DNA of 64,000 nucleotides, taken from Lacinutrix neustonica. Lineage in GTDB: Bacteria > Bacteroidota > Bacteroidia > Flavobacteriales > Flavobacteriaceae. Under the pieces are notes generated by a model that did not search any database, had not been told where the DNA came from, and worked only from the letters and a program-made list of their open reading frames with translations. The position numbers and the translations under genes were made by a program. How positions within the stretch are numbered: the stretch's first letter is position 1; the number at the start of each line of letters is the position of its first letter. Of this stretch, positions 31,922-42,044 are shown in pieces. The DNA lies in the NCBI RefSeq assembly GCF_026625145.1, contig NZ_CP113088.1:1178001-1242000 (forward strand), read 5' to 3'.

Positions 31922-32959
31922 ATGGAAAATCCCTCTAAAACCCAGTGCATTGCCCCACCCCAACAACTTATAAATTTTCACAATGTCGTCGGCGGTGAAA
32001 TATCAGAAGATTACGGCCTCTTTAAATTGGTCTTCAATTCTGATTTTGGCTGCGGAAAGATTACGTGTGCCCAATTGAGCAGAGGAATTTCTGTTCTAGA
32101 TATTGAGGTCCTTCTTACTAAGGATCTTCGTTTTAGATTGGGAACACCTGACGCCCATCTGTTTCATTTTATATATTGTTTAGAAGGTACGGCACATTTT
32201 AAATCCAATCACGACGACAAATATCAAAAAATTGAAGAACTTAAATCGGCGTATTATCATGTGATCATAATTCAGAAAACAAAATAAACATAAAAAAAGA
32301 CGTCTCTTTTGCCATTAATATTATTAGCGTCGACACAGCTTTGTACTTTAAAACATTTAATAACCACCCAGGATAACAAGAACACCATCAAACTTCAAGA
32401 ACTGTTTAAATCCTTTGACAGCTTTAAATCGTACATTTACCAATGCACTTACAACCTGAAAGTAGCCGAGCAATTACGGATTTCTAAGGACGCTATTCTG
32501 ACTAATACCATTACAGATTTAATACGTTTTGAAAGTCAGCACTTATTAATGCTCGCTTTGCATATTGAACAGTTCTATAAAGAAATACACCAAGAAAGAC
32601 CAACTGCCACTTTAAACAAGACGGAATTAAACAAAATTATACAGCTTACAGACTATATTATAGAGAGTCCGGAAATTCAGCACTCCATAAGCAGTTTGTG
32701 TGCCAAAATTTATATGTCACCTGCTAAATTACAAGAGGGTTTTAAAGAAATGCATGATACTACGGTAGCCGATTTTATACGTAATGTTCGCATTGACAAG
32801 GCAGAAAAACTACTTAATGAAACCGATTTAAATATCTCTGAAATTGTGTATACCATAGGATTAACCAGTAGGAGTTATTTTTGTAAAATATTCAAGAAAA
32901 AATACAACTGCAGTCCTAAACGTTATAGAAAACTCATACGAAACAAAGAAATAGCTTAA
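31922..32959 (+). CDS. AraC family regulator, paralogue 3
   Basis: About 346 residues with the same two-domain plan: ISEDYGLFKLVFNSDFGCGKITCAQLSRGISVLD in its N-terminal half and a C-terminal AraC domain (IGLTSRSYFCKIFKKKYNCSPKRYRK). Two breaks separate the halves: one base missing near 32262 (not at CCWGA) and two bases missing at 32367-32372, where CCAGG stands for CCAGAGG (repaired His-Pro-Glu-Asp-Asn-Lys). With three bases restored the length divides by three. ATG 31922 follows AAAACC. Confidence 0.8.
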
Positions 32960-32980
32960 AACGTAGCTACATTAATAATG

Positions 32981-33010
32981 AAAAAAGGATGCCTAAACAG
33001 CATCCTTTTT
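32981..33010. terminator. Bidirectional terminator
   Basis: AAAAAAGGATGC / GCATCCTTTTT hairpin with a CTAAACA loop between convergent genes. Confidence 0.8.
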
Positions 33011-33049
33011 AATTAGCATTAATTATCAATCAACCAATGAAAATGATAA

Positions 33050-33502
33050 TTAATCTACTAAATCTTCTAACCTTTTTATTCTAGACAAACTGGTTTCGAT
33101 TTTATCTTTTTGTTTTACTAATACATTTTTAGTTGACATCGGCAGACTCGCATCTTCTAAGACTTCTTTATAATCATCGATAGCGGCTTTTTCGCCTCTT
33201 ATAGACTCTTCCAACATGCTTTCTTCATTTTCAGTAGAGAAAAATGCTTTCACATCCATCCATGCTCTGTGAGCTGAGCCTGTGAAACTTCCACCTTTAT
33301 CTACCTCTTGTCCAAAGGATTTTATTTCGTCTTTTAACTCGTGCCCAAAGTCATAGCGTAATTGTGCTTGTTTGGTAAAATATCTTTTTAAACCGGCGTG
33401 GTCCACATTCTCTGCCGCTTTCTTATATCCTTTTTCGGCATCGTATGTTCTTTCCAATAATTCGTTAAGCTTTTTTCCAACTTCTTCTGTGTAAGTGCTC
33501 AT
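33050..33502 (-). CDS. PA2169 family four-helix-bundle protein (DUF2383)
   Basis: 150 residues from ATG 33502 (MSTYTEEVGKKLNELLERTYDAEKGYKKAAENV); an upstream ATG gives a longer but unlikely start. The repeated helical heptads with EKGYK and the EESIRGEKAAIDDYKEVLED block match the ferritin-like PA2169/DUF2383 family, often encoded with stress genes. A cytosolic, stress-induced role is inferred. Confidence 0.85.
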   Translation of the reverse strand: MSTYTEEVGKKLNELLERTYDAEKGYKKAAENVDHAGLKRYFTKQAQLRYDFGHELKDEIKSFGQEVDKGGSFTGSAHRAWMDVKAFFSTENEESMLEESIRGEKAAIDDYKEVLEDASLPMSTKNVLVKQKDKIETSLSRIKRLEDLVD

Positions 33503-33648
33503 AATTTTTTTTGATTTATAATTATATAACTTTTTTTTAAGATGTATACTCATTAACATCTATAACACTAATTTACATTTAAAACCAAAACTTACTTTGC
33601 TCAAAAAAACGAATTTATATCTCAAAAAAGTGTTAATGATTTTAAGAT

Positions 33649-34765
33649 TTAAAGGGAGACCTTAGCGCCGGATTTCTTTACAAAATCTGGTTTAAATTGT
33701 TCTAACAGGAACAACAAAGCGTGCTCTGTATTTGAAAAATTCTGCTCTGGATTTTCAGAGCGATTAATGATTTGAAAAGCCTTGTCAATGGAGCCATTTT
33801 TATAACTTTTAGAAAGTACTGGATGCACATAATATTTTCTACATACATTTCTTGTATTACCCAATGCTTTTGCCGCAGCATCATAACATTGTAGTATGTT
33901 TTTATCTTTCTGTTTCTCGTCTTCTGTTGGTTTTAAATCATATAATGTATCCGGAAAGACCACTGAAGCTGCCCATGTTCTAAAATCCTTTGCTGTAAAA
34001 TGCTCATTGCAAACAGCATACAAATAATCGTTTACCATAGCGCTATCGATACCTTGTTTATCACCCTTTTCATCAAAATACTGAAACAATTCCCAACCAG
34101 GTATTTCAAGACATTTATTCACGAGGTGACGTAACGCTTTGTTACGAACGCCAATAGTGTGCTTTTTACCTTTTTTGCCAGTAAACTCAAATTTTATTTT
34201 ATCTTTTTCAATATGAACATGCCTGGTTCTTAATGTCGATAAACCATAGGTTTTATTGCGTTTCGCATATTGTTCGTTACCAATTCGAATATGAGTCTCT
34301 TCCATTAATTTAATCACCAGTGCTAATGTTTTATTCTTGGACCAACCCTTTTGTTGCAGATCCCTATCTAGCTGTTCTCGTATTAAAGGCAAAAACTTAC
34401 CAAAAAAACGCATTCTGTAAAATTTGGTTTGATTTCTAATTTTATTCCAAACAGGATGGTAGCGGTATTGCTTTCTCGGATTTATTATCACGGCCCGTGG
34501 CTTGTAAGTGTGTGTTCTCTAAATAAGAAATATTTACATTTTCCCAAGCGGGAGGAATTACTAAACTGAGAATGCGATTAATGAGCGCTTCATCTTTAAT
34601 AATATCGCCATCGTAAGTGTATAAAAAGTCTTCTTTCTGTTTTTTTCTTTTTATTTTGAGAAGCGTATCATTTGCATAAACTAAGTTCAATTTTTCTATA
34701 GCTATTTCTGGTTCATACCGGAGCTGTCTTAAAAATTGTTCTTCCTTAGTCAATTTTACCTTCAT
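33649..34765 (-). CDS. DNA topoisomerase IB
   Basis: About 371 residues of the poxvirus-like type IB family: relaxes supercoils through a 3'-phosphotyrosyl intermediate. Visible are the HLQATGRD block, RKQYRYHPVW, RIGNEQYAKRNKTYGLSTLR, KDFRTWAASV and, near the C-terminus, NVCRKYYVHPVL, whose Tyr residues include the catalytic one. The frame breaks at 34474-34479 (TCTCGG for TCTGG; repaired Asp-Asn-Lys-Ser-Arg-Lys-Gln-Tyr, with CCAGA read in the phase TCC AGA). Starts at ATG 34765, five bases after the hemerythrin stop. Confidence 0.92.
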
Positions 34766-34770
34766 AACAC

Positions 34771-35211
34771 TTACAGATTACGCTGCTCCTCAATATAATT
34801 TTTATAATCTTTAGCTAGAGCAGTCTTTTCTTTTTCTTTTAATGCTTTGCCAGCCAACTGAAACACTTCATGTTCCTCTTCGTCTAGATGATGTTCTACT
34901 TTTTCTTTTAGCTGTTTGGCAAATTTTAACCATGCAGAGGAGTCATATTCTGTTTCTTCTAATTTCTCAATAATTTCATCAATTTCATGATGCTCTGCTA
35001 TGCTATGTCTTGATTTTTCTTGAGTTAAGTCGTCATTGATAAGTGGTACGTAAAAAAAACGCTCTTCAGCATCTGCATGAATGTTTAATTCGTGTTTAAT
35101 AGCCTGAAAAACATGGTCTCTGTGTTTTGTATCTCCGGAGGTTTCAACTAATTGATCTAATAAGGCGCGTTGGATGTCGTGATCTACTCGTAATGCTTCA
35201 AATATATTCAT
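34771..35211 (-). CDS. Hemerythrin-domain protein
   Basis: 146 residues, four helices with the di-iron ligands of hemerythrins: H-D (VDHDIQ) near residue 10, HADAEERFF near 50, HHEIDEI near 75, HHLDEEEHEVF near 110. Probably binds oxygen, NO or iron and protects against oxidative stress. It heads a pair with topoisomerase IB. Confidence 0.85.
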   Translation of the reverse strand: MNIFEALRVDHDIQRALLDQLVETSGDTKHRDHVFQAIKHELNIHADAEERFFYVPLINDDLTQEKSRHSIAEHHEIDEIIEKLEETEYDSSAWLKFAKQLKEKVEHHLDEEEHEVFQLAGKALKEKEKTALAKDYKNYIEEQRNL

Positions 35212-35233
35212 TGCTATATAATATTTAGGATTA

Positions 35234-35269
35234 AAAAAAGCCTTAACAACTTAATGGTTAAGGCTTTTT
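35234..35269. terminator. Rho-independent terminator
   Basis: AAAAAGCCTTAAC / GGTTAAGGCTTTTT hairpin between the hemerythrin and lipoprotein genes. Confidence 0.75.
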
Positions 35270-35289
35270 ATTAGGTTATAAAAATAGAA

Positions 35290-35875
35290 TTAATCTTTAT
35301 AAATTACTTTAGCATCTTGTATATTTGCTAAGGCATCATTCATATTAGTAAAATATCTATTTCTCTTATTGTACACTCTATCTCGGTTTATCTCCAACGA
35401 TGTAATATCTCACATCCAACTCCGGTGCGTTAAGTGTCACCTGGTCTGAAACTCTCATGTTTTTATCCCCAATCTTAGTATCGGTAGCTTTGAGCTCAGA
35501 AATAACGTATAAGGTTGAACCAGTGGCTCTAATCTCTTTGATATCCATTTTATGCTCCATTTCAGTCACTTCTGCTTCGACCATAAGGGTTTGTTCCATT
35601 TTATCCCCCATATCATCTGGCATGTCAACATCAACATAAGGTACTTCTACCTCTTCCTCTTCCATAACAATAACCACCTTAGGCACTTTTACCATTGTTG
35701 TTCTTGTTCCCACATTTACATCTGCCCAATCCACGTCATAAGATGGTAATTGTCCCGCCTTGGTATCGACATCTACATCGACTTCCGGAAGTTCTGCTTC
35801 TCTATTTTGATCTATTTTACAACTTGTTGTTGCCAATGCCAATAATAATATGGCACTCATCACTAAATTTTTCAT
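35290..35875 (-). CDS. Acidic lipoprotein of unknown function
   Basis: About 194 residues, signal ending ATTSC|KIDQ. Very rich in Asp, Glu and Val with VDVDVDTK and repeated VEVPYVDVDM. A base gained at 35381-35386 (TCTCGG for TCTGG) gives a false stop right after GDKPR; repaired, the protein continues GDKPDRVYNKRNRYFTNMNDALANIQDAK to 35290. Periplasmic and acidic, possibly cation-binding. Confidence 0.75.
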
Positions 35876-35991
35876 AATTTAAATTGGTTTATTTAATTAA
35901 ATTTATTCATGTAAAAATACATAGGAAAAACAGGAGGTTGGTGCTCAATTAATATAGATATTAGCTTAAATAAAAGACAACAAACAAAAAA

Positions 35992-36016
35992 AAAAATCAG
36001 CAATATGCTGATTTTT
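35992..36016. terminator. Rho-independent terminator
   Basis: AAAAATCAGCA / TGCTGATTTTT hairpin, ATA loop, then T-rich; downstream of the 36049-36966 gene group. Confidence 0.75.
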
Positions 36017-36048
36017 CTTTTTTTGACTTTTAGAAAGTATTTTAAAAG

Positions 36049-36249
36049 TTATCGAATAAGTTTCTTCACCAATAACATCAATCCAAATTTACTGGCAAAT
36101 TTAAGACCTGATTGAATCCATTGTGCTGGACGTAAACTTTCTTGAAACTCTCCCTTAATGCCTTTCATTTCTTCCGGAGCTATTTGACGTTCCAGATTAA
36201 GACGTTTCAAATCCATATCTATTTCATTAAAATTCGAATATTGCTTCAT
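36049..36249 (-). CDS. Small hypothetical protein of the YtxH/holin group
   Basis: 66 residues, MKQYSNFNEIDMDLKRLNLERQIAPEEMKG..., with a weak C-terminal hydrophobic stretch (FASKFGLMLLVKKLIR). It starts immediately after the holin-like stop and is co-transcribed with it. Same gene order (YtxH, holin-like, this) is common in Flavobacteriia. Confidence 0.7.
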   Translation of the reverse strand: MKQYSNFNEIDMDLKRLNLERQIAPEEMKGIKGEFQESLRPAQWIQSGLKFASKFGLMLLVKKLIR

Positions 36250-36597
36250 TTATTTAAAAAAAGTTTTAGATAATTTCTGAACGACGCTCTTATTAATCAT
36301 ATTCCGTGTTAAATAAAGTATCACAGACAACAAAACAAACAATCCTCCTACAATAACAAAGCCTGCAGCGTAGTTGGCTATTAATGCGCCTATTAAAAAA
36401 GCCAATGCTATTGCCATGAAAAATAGACCAATTAAAGCCAATCCTCCAATTAATATCGCTTTCAGAACCATACTAATGGAAACAGAGACTTGTTGAAAGA
36501 TTTTAAGCCTATAATACTCGTAAGATTTTTTAAATAGCTTCTCACCAGTATCTACAGCATGACTTGATGTTTCATTCAAAGAATTGAATATAGACAT
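36250..36597 (-). CDS. Phage-holin-superfamily (holin 6_6-like) membrane protein
   Basis: 115 residues with two adjacent hydrophobic helices (VVLKAILIGGLALIGLFFMAIALAFLIGALI and FVIVGGLFVLLSVILYL) framed by charged tails. Chromosomal members of this family are envelope stress proteins, not phage lysis proteins. Confidence 0.75.
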   Translation of the reverse strand: MSIFNSLNETSSHAVDTGEKLFKKSYEYYRLKIFQQVSVSISMVLKAILIGGLALIGLFFMAIALAFLIGALIANYAAGFVIVGGLFVLLSVILYLTRNMINKSVVQKLSKTFFK

Positions 36598-36600
36598 ATA

Positions 36601-36966
36601 TTATACTGTTGTATTACTTAAATCTGATTTACTTAAGTCTGATTTTTGATATTTTTTGTTTTTAGCTTTTAAATCTGCCAATTTATCTTCTAAAGAAGAA
36701 ATAACATCGTCGGCTTTATAACTTGCGTTGTTCGCTAAATTTTCTAACTGACTTTCCAGTGTTACTTTTCCGGAAGCTACTGAACTCATGACTTGATCCT
36801 TTAAATCAATAGCTCCTGTGGCTACTCTGTCTTTTACATAATTAGCCTCTTCTGTTAATTTCTTTCTCGTATTGACTCCTTTATCAGGTGCAAACAAGAT
36901 TCCGAGAGTTGCCCCAATGGCTGTTCCTAATAATAATCCTAATGCGGTTGTGCTGTTATTGCTCAT
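36601..36966 (-). CDS. YtxH domain-containing protein
   Basis: 121 residues: one N-terminal membrane helix (ALGLLLGTAIGATLGILFAPDKG) followed by a long coiled helix rich in Lys/Asp. YtxH proteins are general stress proteins anchored in the membrane. First gene of the three-gene group. The CCGAGA hexamer at 36901-36906 is in frame here and natural. Confidence 0.8.
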   Translation of the reverse strand: MSNNSTTALGLLLGTAIGATLGILFAPDKGVNTRKKLTEEANYVKDRVATGAIDLKDQVMSSVASGKVTLESQLENLANNASYKADDVISSLEDKLADLKAKNKKYQKSDLSKSDLSNTTV

Positions 36967-37118
36967 AAATTTATTTTTTAATATTAAACATTACTTTTAT
37001 ATAAGTTTGCTAACTTACATTTGTCTTACAAAGATAAGATTTGTCTTCAAAAATCTCTAAAATGAATTATTAAATCTTTGTTAATTCAATAATATATACA
37101 TTGATTTTAAGAAAAATT

Positions 37119-38513
37119 ATGGAAATTTATCAGCATAACATAAAAATCATGAATAATTCCATAACAACAAAAAACCCATACAACGGTGCTCTATTAGAAA
37201 AATATTTAATGCATTCTGAAGATAAGATAGATTCCATATTAGAAGTTTCAGAAACAGTTTTCAATGATTGGAAACATGTAAGTCTTAAAAAACGAACCAA
37301 ATTATTAAGAAACCTAGGAGATGTTTTAAACAACAATATAGAAAGGTACAGTAAACTCATGACAGAAGAAATGGGAAAGCCCATTACTCAAAGTCGAGCT
37401 GAAATTAAAAAGTGTATCAAACTTTGTGATTTTTACGAGGCAAACGCCGAACGTTTTCTATCAGATAGACTTATTGAAACAGGGGCGTATGAAACTTTTA
37501 TAAGCTATGACCCCTTAGGTCCCGTACTGGCCATCATGCCTTGGAATTATCCCTTCCGCAAGTATTTCGTTTTGCTGTGCCCACATTAACAGCTGGCAAC
37601 ACCGGATTATTAAAACACGCATCCAATGTTACTGGATGCGCATTAGCCATACAAGAAGCCTTTGAACAGGCTGGCTATCCTATTGGTTGTTTCCAAACAC
37701 TACTAGCCAATCACAATAGCATAGAAGCTATTATAGCTAATGATACTGTACAAGCCGTATCCTTAACAGGCAGTGAGAAAGCAGGCATTAGTATCGCCTC
37801 ATCTGCCAGCAAAGTTTTAAAGAAATCTGTTTTAGAACTGGGTGGCAACAATGCTTGCATTATTTTGGATGATGCCGATTTAGAGAAACATATGGATACC
37901 ATAGTAAATGCACGCTTTCAAAATACAGGCCAAAGTTGTATTGCTGCAAAACGCTTTATTGTGACGGAAGGTATTTACGATACCTTTTTAAAACAATTTA
38001 AATCCAAAGTTGAAGCCTTGCATTTTGACAATCCTTTAAATGAGACTACTACCACCTCTACACTCGCTAGACCGGACTTAGCTGAAGACTTACAAAAACA
38101 AGTTGATGCTTCTATAAAAAAAGGCGCTAAAGTACTAATAGGCAACCAAAGAAAAGAGGCGTTTTTTGAACCCACCATCTTGACTGAAGTCACGGAGCAC
38201 ATGGCCGTTTTTAAAGAAGAAACTTTTGGACCTGTTGCCCCGGTAATAAAAGCAAAGAATGCAGACCACGCGTTCGCATTAGCCACAAACAGTAGATTTG
38301 GATTAGGAACCATGGTTTTTACTAAAAATATTAGAGCTGCTAAAAAACGGATTATAGATATTCCGAGATGGCGCATTCTTTATTAACGAACTAGTGAAGT
38401 CTGATCCTAGGCTACCTTTTGGCGGTACCAAAGCTTCAGGATACGGTAGAGAGTTGTCTCAAGAAGGTATTCATGAATTTGTAAATATAAAAACAGTATA
38501 CATTAATAAATAA
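37119..38513 (+). CDS. NAD(P)-dependent aldehyde dehydrogenase (succinate-semialdehyde type)
   Basis: About 464 residues oxidising an aldehyde to the acid with NAD(P)+. Visible: IMPWNYPF (substrate channel), SLTGSEKAG (cofactor), LELGGNN with the catalytic Glu, and [12 protein letters not shown] with the catalytic Cys. Two lesions: at 37554-37559 the plus strand reads TTCCG where TTCTGG is expected (repaired Pro-Phe-Trp-Gln-Val-Phe-Arg), and CCGAGA at 38363-38368 (repaired Ile-Pro-Asp-Gly-Ala-Phe-Phe-Ile). They cancel. ATG 37149 is an alternative start. Stands alone. Confidence 0.88.
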
Positions 38514-38525
38514 AACCAATATATT

Positions 38526-38672
38526 ATGATAAAAGAAGAAGATGAAAAAACTAGAGACTATATTTTACAGAAAGATAAAACTACAAAAAGCGTTTCTACC
38601 TTTGTTATTGTAGCACTCATCCTTTTGGTTGCTGCAGTAGTGATTTCAGGGTTTGTATTTAAATGGTTTTAA
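38526..38672 (+). CDS. Small single-span membrane protein
   Basis: 48 residues: charged N-terminus (MIKEEDEKTRDYILQKDKT) and one membrane helix (VIVALILLVAAVVISGFVF). It starts 13 bases after the aldehyde dehydrogenase stop and is followed by a good terminator. No family recognised. Confidence 0.6.
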   Translation: MIKEEDEKTRDYILQKDKTTKSVSTFVIVALILLVAAVVISGFVFKWF

Positions 38673-38691
38673 GAACGCCATAAACCCATAA

Positions 38692-38725
38692 AATAAAAGT
38701 CTCTGTAGCAGAGGCTTTTATTTTA
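38692..38725. terminator. Rho-independent terminator
   Basis: AAAAGTCTCTG / CAGAGGCTTTT hairpin after the small membrane protein gene. Confidence 0.7.
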
Positions 38726-38795
38726 TACAAAATTTTAAAAGCTGATAGTAACATCTTGCTAAAACAATGAGAAAAAAAAAGTCTCACAACCTCAT

Positions 38796-38828
38796 AAAAA
38801 AAGCTCCAGTTAAAAACTGAAGCTCTTT
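38796..38828 (-). terminator. Original tRNA-Pro terminator, left outside the island
   Basis: AAAAAGCTCCAGT / AACTGAAGCTCTTT hairpin immediately before the left att site. It lies where the terminator of the tRNA-Pro would have been before the island split the two apart. Confidence 0.55.
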
Positions 38829-38829
38829 A

Positions 38830-38843
38830 GTCGGGGTGGCAGG
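38830..38843. repeat. attL, 14-bp copy of the tRNA-Pro 3' end
   Basis: gtcggggtggcagg, identical to 51001-51014. The bases after it (ctcaccc) no longer match the tRNA, so this is a fragment, not a gene. Confidence 0.85.
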
Positions 38844-38902
38844 CTCACCCATTTATTTTTAAACAACTGTTATTCAGTATTTTATTTCACTATTTTAAAT
38901 TA

Positions 38903-38921
38903 TGCACACCTAATTGCACAC
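38903..38921. repeat. 19-bp island-end repeat, left copy (candidate integrase arm site)
   Basis: tgcacacctaattgcacac, identical to 50880-50898. It contains TGCACAC twice. Both copies lie about 60-120 bases inside the att sites, as expected for integrase arm-type sites. Confidence 0.65.
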
Positions 38922-39069
38922 TAAAACCAAGAAAAGAACTTTTGAGATATAATTTGCTCTCTTTTGATATCATAAAGGTATGAAAAATATTGAATGTTAA
39001 CTTTTAAGAACGAGACTGGTGTGCAAAAATAGCACTCATTGTGTGATATATAAACCACCGTATACTATA

Positions 39070-42033
39070 CTAAATTATCTCTTCTAATGCAGATTTCCAA
39101 ATTATAAATCCTTTTTTGTTATCTGAATAGTCGTGTATAATTCTAACAAAGTTTTCAGGGCTATTTTCTAAAAATGTCTGTCTTCCTTTTTCTCTAATAA
39201 TACTTAGTTGGCTGTCAATTTGTTTTACTTCCTCAATTAATGACGATTTATTTTTAAGGGTATGCCAAATGTAAGTCGCTTCTTCTGTATCCAAGGTTTC
39301 CAAAACAACAAAATAACTTTGCTCTCCTGCAAGCAGAAATACGAATGAAAATGGATTGAGGACAAAACGAATTTTCATTATTGACCTTTCATGTCTTTCT
39401 GCTAAATATTGAATGTGTTCTGAATGTTTGTATTGCTTATTTTTCAGAATTTCTTTCAACAACTCTTCTGCGTTTGAATACATTTTATCCTGCTCTTGTA
39501 ATTCATCAGAAGTCAGAATGTTTTGATTTTTGAGACTCAATTGTTTGAGCAATCCTTTATTTAGAAACTGAAATTTCACGCCCTCAACCACTTCTTTATT
39601 GATGCGGTCAATATCAGTTGATAGTGCCAATTGAGAAACCAATTTCCCGTTTTCAAATTCAGCAAACAATTCTACAGCAACACTTTTTGACTTTAGAGTT
39701 TTGATGAAATAGGGTTTAAGCACCTCAAATTCTGGTCTAATTTCGTTGTTTTCAACCTGAAATTGAAGTTCGGTATTCATCTCTACAACTGAATATTTGA
39801 ACGCTACACTTCCGTAATGAAACTCCAATTCCTCAATTGGAACCTTGATTTTCTTTTCTATGGTTATAACGTGATTTGAAGTTGTGATTTCGTCCTTTGG
39901 TTCATCAAACAAAGTTGCTTGCTTGTCAATTTTTCGATAATAAGTATTTCGCTTTAAGAAAAGTTTGTTGAGATAATCAATCTTGTAATCTCGATAATCA
40001 TAAATGGTCGGGTTTATTTCCGAGCGTTGCACCCTGCCGATATATTGGATTAGTTTGCCTTCAAAAGAAAAAGGATAGACCAAAAACAAACAGCTAATAT
40101 TTTGCAAATCTGTTCCTTCGCCAAAATATTGTCCTGTTGTAATTAAAACCTGAAAGTTCCCTTCTTGTAGTGTTTTCCATTTGGCTTTTTTAGAAGTTTC
40201 TGAGTCTTCTCCACTAAGTGTAACGGATTCATACGAATGTTTTAAAAACAAATACAGCGTATCAATATGCTCTTTTCGTTCGGTGATGATAACAGCCTTT
40301 TTACCTTGATTCAGTTCTGTTTTTACATCTTCTAATATCAGTTTGCCTCGGGCAGTATCGTGAATTAATATTTTTGACAAAGCTTCAAAATTATCAGTTT
40401 TAGAGTTGTAGGGAACATCTAATTTCGTGCTGCGAAGGATGATTTTTGCCTGTTTATAATTTTCAATTTCAGTGGGTTGAATATTGGCAATGATTTTTCC
40501 CAAATGGGTGAAAATCATTTTGCCATCACTGTATTTTCGGAAAGGGGTAGCAGTTAATCCATACAGATAATATACTTGTATTTTTTCAATCGTATTTCTA
40601 AAAGTTTCGGCAGGAACGTGGTGACATTCATCCACTATGATAGTTCCAAATTGATTTTGAACAGACTCTATTTGTTTTGGCAAACTTTGAATCGTTGCCA
40701 CGGTAATTTGTTTACCGATTTTAGACTTCCCTTTACCGATAACGCCAATATCTTTTTTGGGAATACCCAAAAATGCTTCAATCCGTTCTATCCATTGCTC
40801 CAATAACTGTTTTCGGTGAACAATAATAAGTGTAGGTTGTGCCTTATCCGCAATTACTTTTAATCCAATAACTGTTTTTCCTGAACCTGGTGGTGCAACT
40901 ATTACTCCATAATCCTTTTTAGAAACCGTTTCAATTACACCTAGTTGATGATTTCGCAAAGCAGCATTAAACGCAAAAGGAATAGTTGGTCTTAGCTTTC
41001 TTTCATCAACAAACTCAAATTCGATTTGTGATTCCTTGCAAAACCGCAGTAGTCTTCCGATAAATCCACGAGGAATGAAAATTTCACTTTCTGATTCCTC
41101 AATCAGTTTAAAATAACGAGCTGTTTCAAATGTATTTCTTCCTGATTTCTTTTTGATGAAAAATTCAGAGTTTGCAAAATTTAATTCTTCTTTCAGAAAA
41201 TGAGTAAGCGTTGACGTTAATCCATTTCTGCTGATTCGTATCGTATTGTTTAAAGAAATGCTAAGTTTTCCATTTGTTGGTTGCGGAGTTATTATCGGAA
41301 CATTAGGCGATACTATTTTGCATAGCTCGTCTAAAAAATCTATGGAAACTTTTTGAATATTTTTCAGGAAATCCCATTGGTCTGTGAATGGTTCAAATGT
41401 TTACGGGTCAATAAAGGAGTTATTTCCCTTTTCAAAAGTTGGCTTAAAAAGTGGCAATGCAATCAAGTTTCCAAAGCCTTTGCCTGAAAGAAAATCCTGA
41501 TTGGGAAACAATCTATCAAAACTGGAGCTTTTATCAAATATTGAAAACGCTCCCGATTGTTCTAAAATTGAAATGAATATTTTGCGACTTCTTATGGCGG
41601 AATATGGTTTATCAAAAAATATCCAAACGTGTCCACCATTTCCTGAACGTGAACGCTCCAAGTAGGCCGGGATTTCTTTTGCTTTGCAAGCATTCAGAAA
41701 TGTAACGGTTTCCTCTTGCCAATTGGCTTTATCAAAATCTGCTACTAAAAACCAAGTGGTATTGTCTTGTAATAAGGGATAAACTCCTATATGATGAAAA
41801 CCCTCCAAATGCTTTTGAATTTGTCCATCTGTAAGTTTTGAATAAGACTTTTCTGTGAAATTCTGAAATGTACCTCCATTCATTTTATGTGCCCTTAAAC
41901 GATATGGGTCATAAAAATAGGCTGGCATATAGCCCGACTTCTTTCCTTTCTCCCACCGAACCGCAAACACATCTTCACGACCTTTGAAAAGGGAGCGGAA
42001 GGTTGCAATTTGAGAAGAAGTGGAAACATTCAT
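39070..42033 (-). CDS. TOTE-type primase-helicase (AEP primase fused to SF2 helicase)
   Basis: 987 residues in one frame interrupted by a single TAA at 41401-41403. The N-terminus (MNVSTSSQIATFRSLFKGRED) is an archaeo-eukaryotic primase of the TOTE type: DFD at 99-101, GGHVW with His135, and FDRLFPNQDFLSGKG. The C-terminal half is a DEAD/SF2 helicase: APPGSGKT (380-387), DECHH (468-472), LTATP, and QYIGRVQR. At the stop the plus strand reads TTACGGGTC where TTCTGGGTC (Asp-Pro-Glu) is expected, a CCAGA site, so the stop is probably not real. Starts 11 bases after the nuclease stop. Expected to act on nucleic acids of invaders. Confidence 0.85.
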
Positions 42034-42044
42034 TGAAAGGAAGT

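Noticed and set aside
38830-38850. A second tRNA-Pro
   Set aside because: Only the last 14 bases match; no stems remain.
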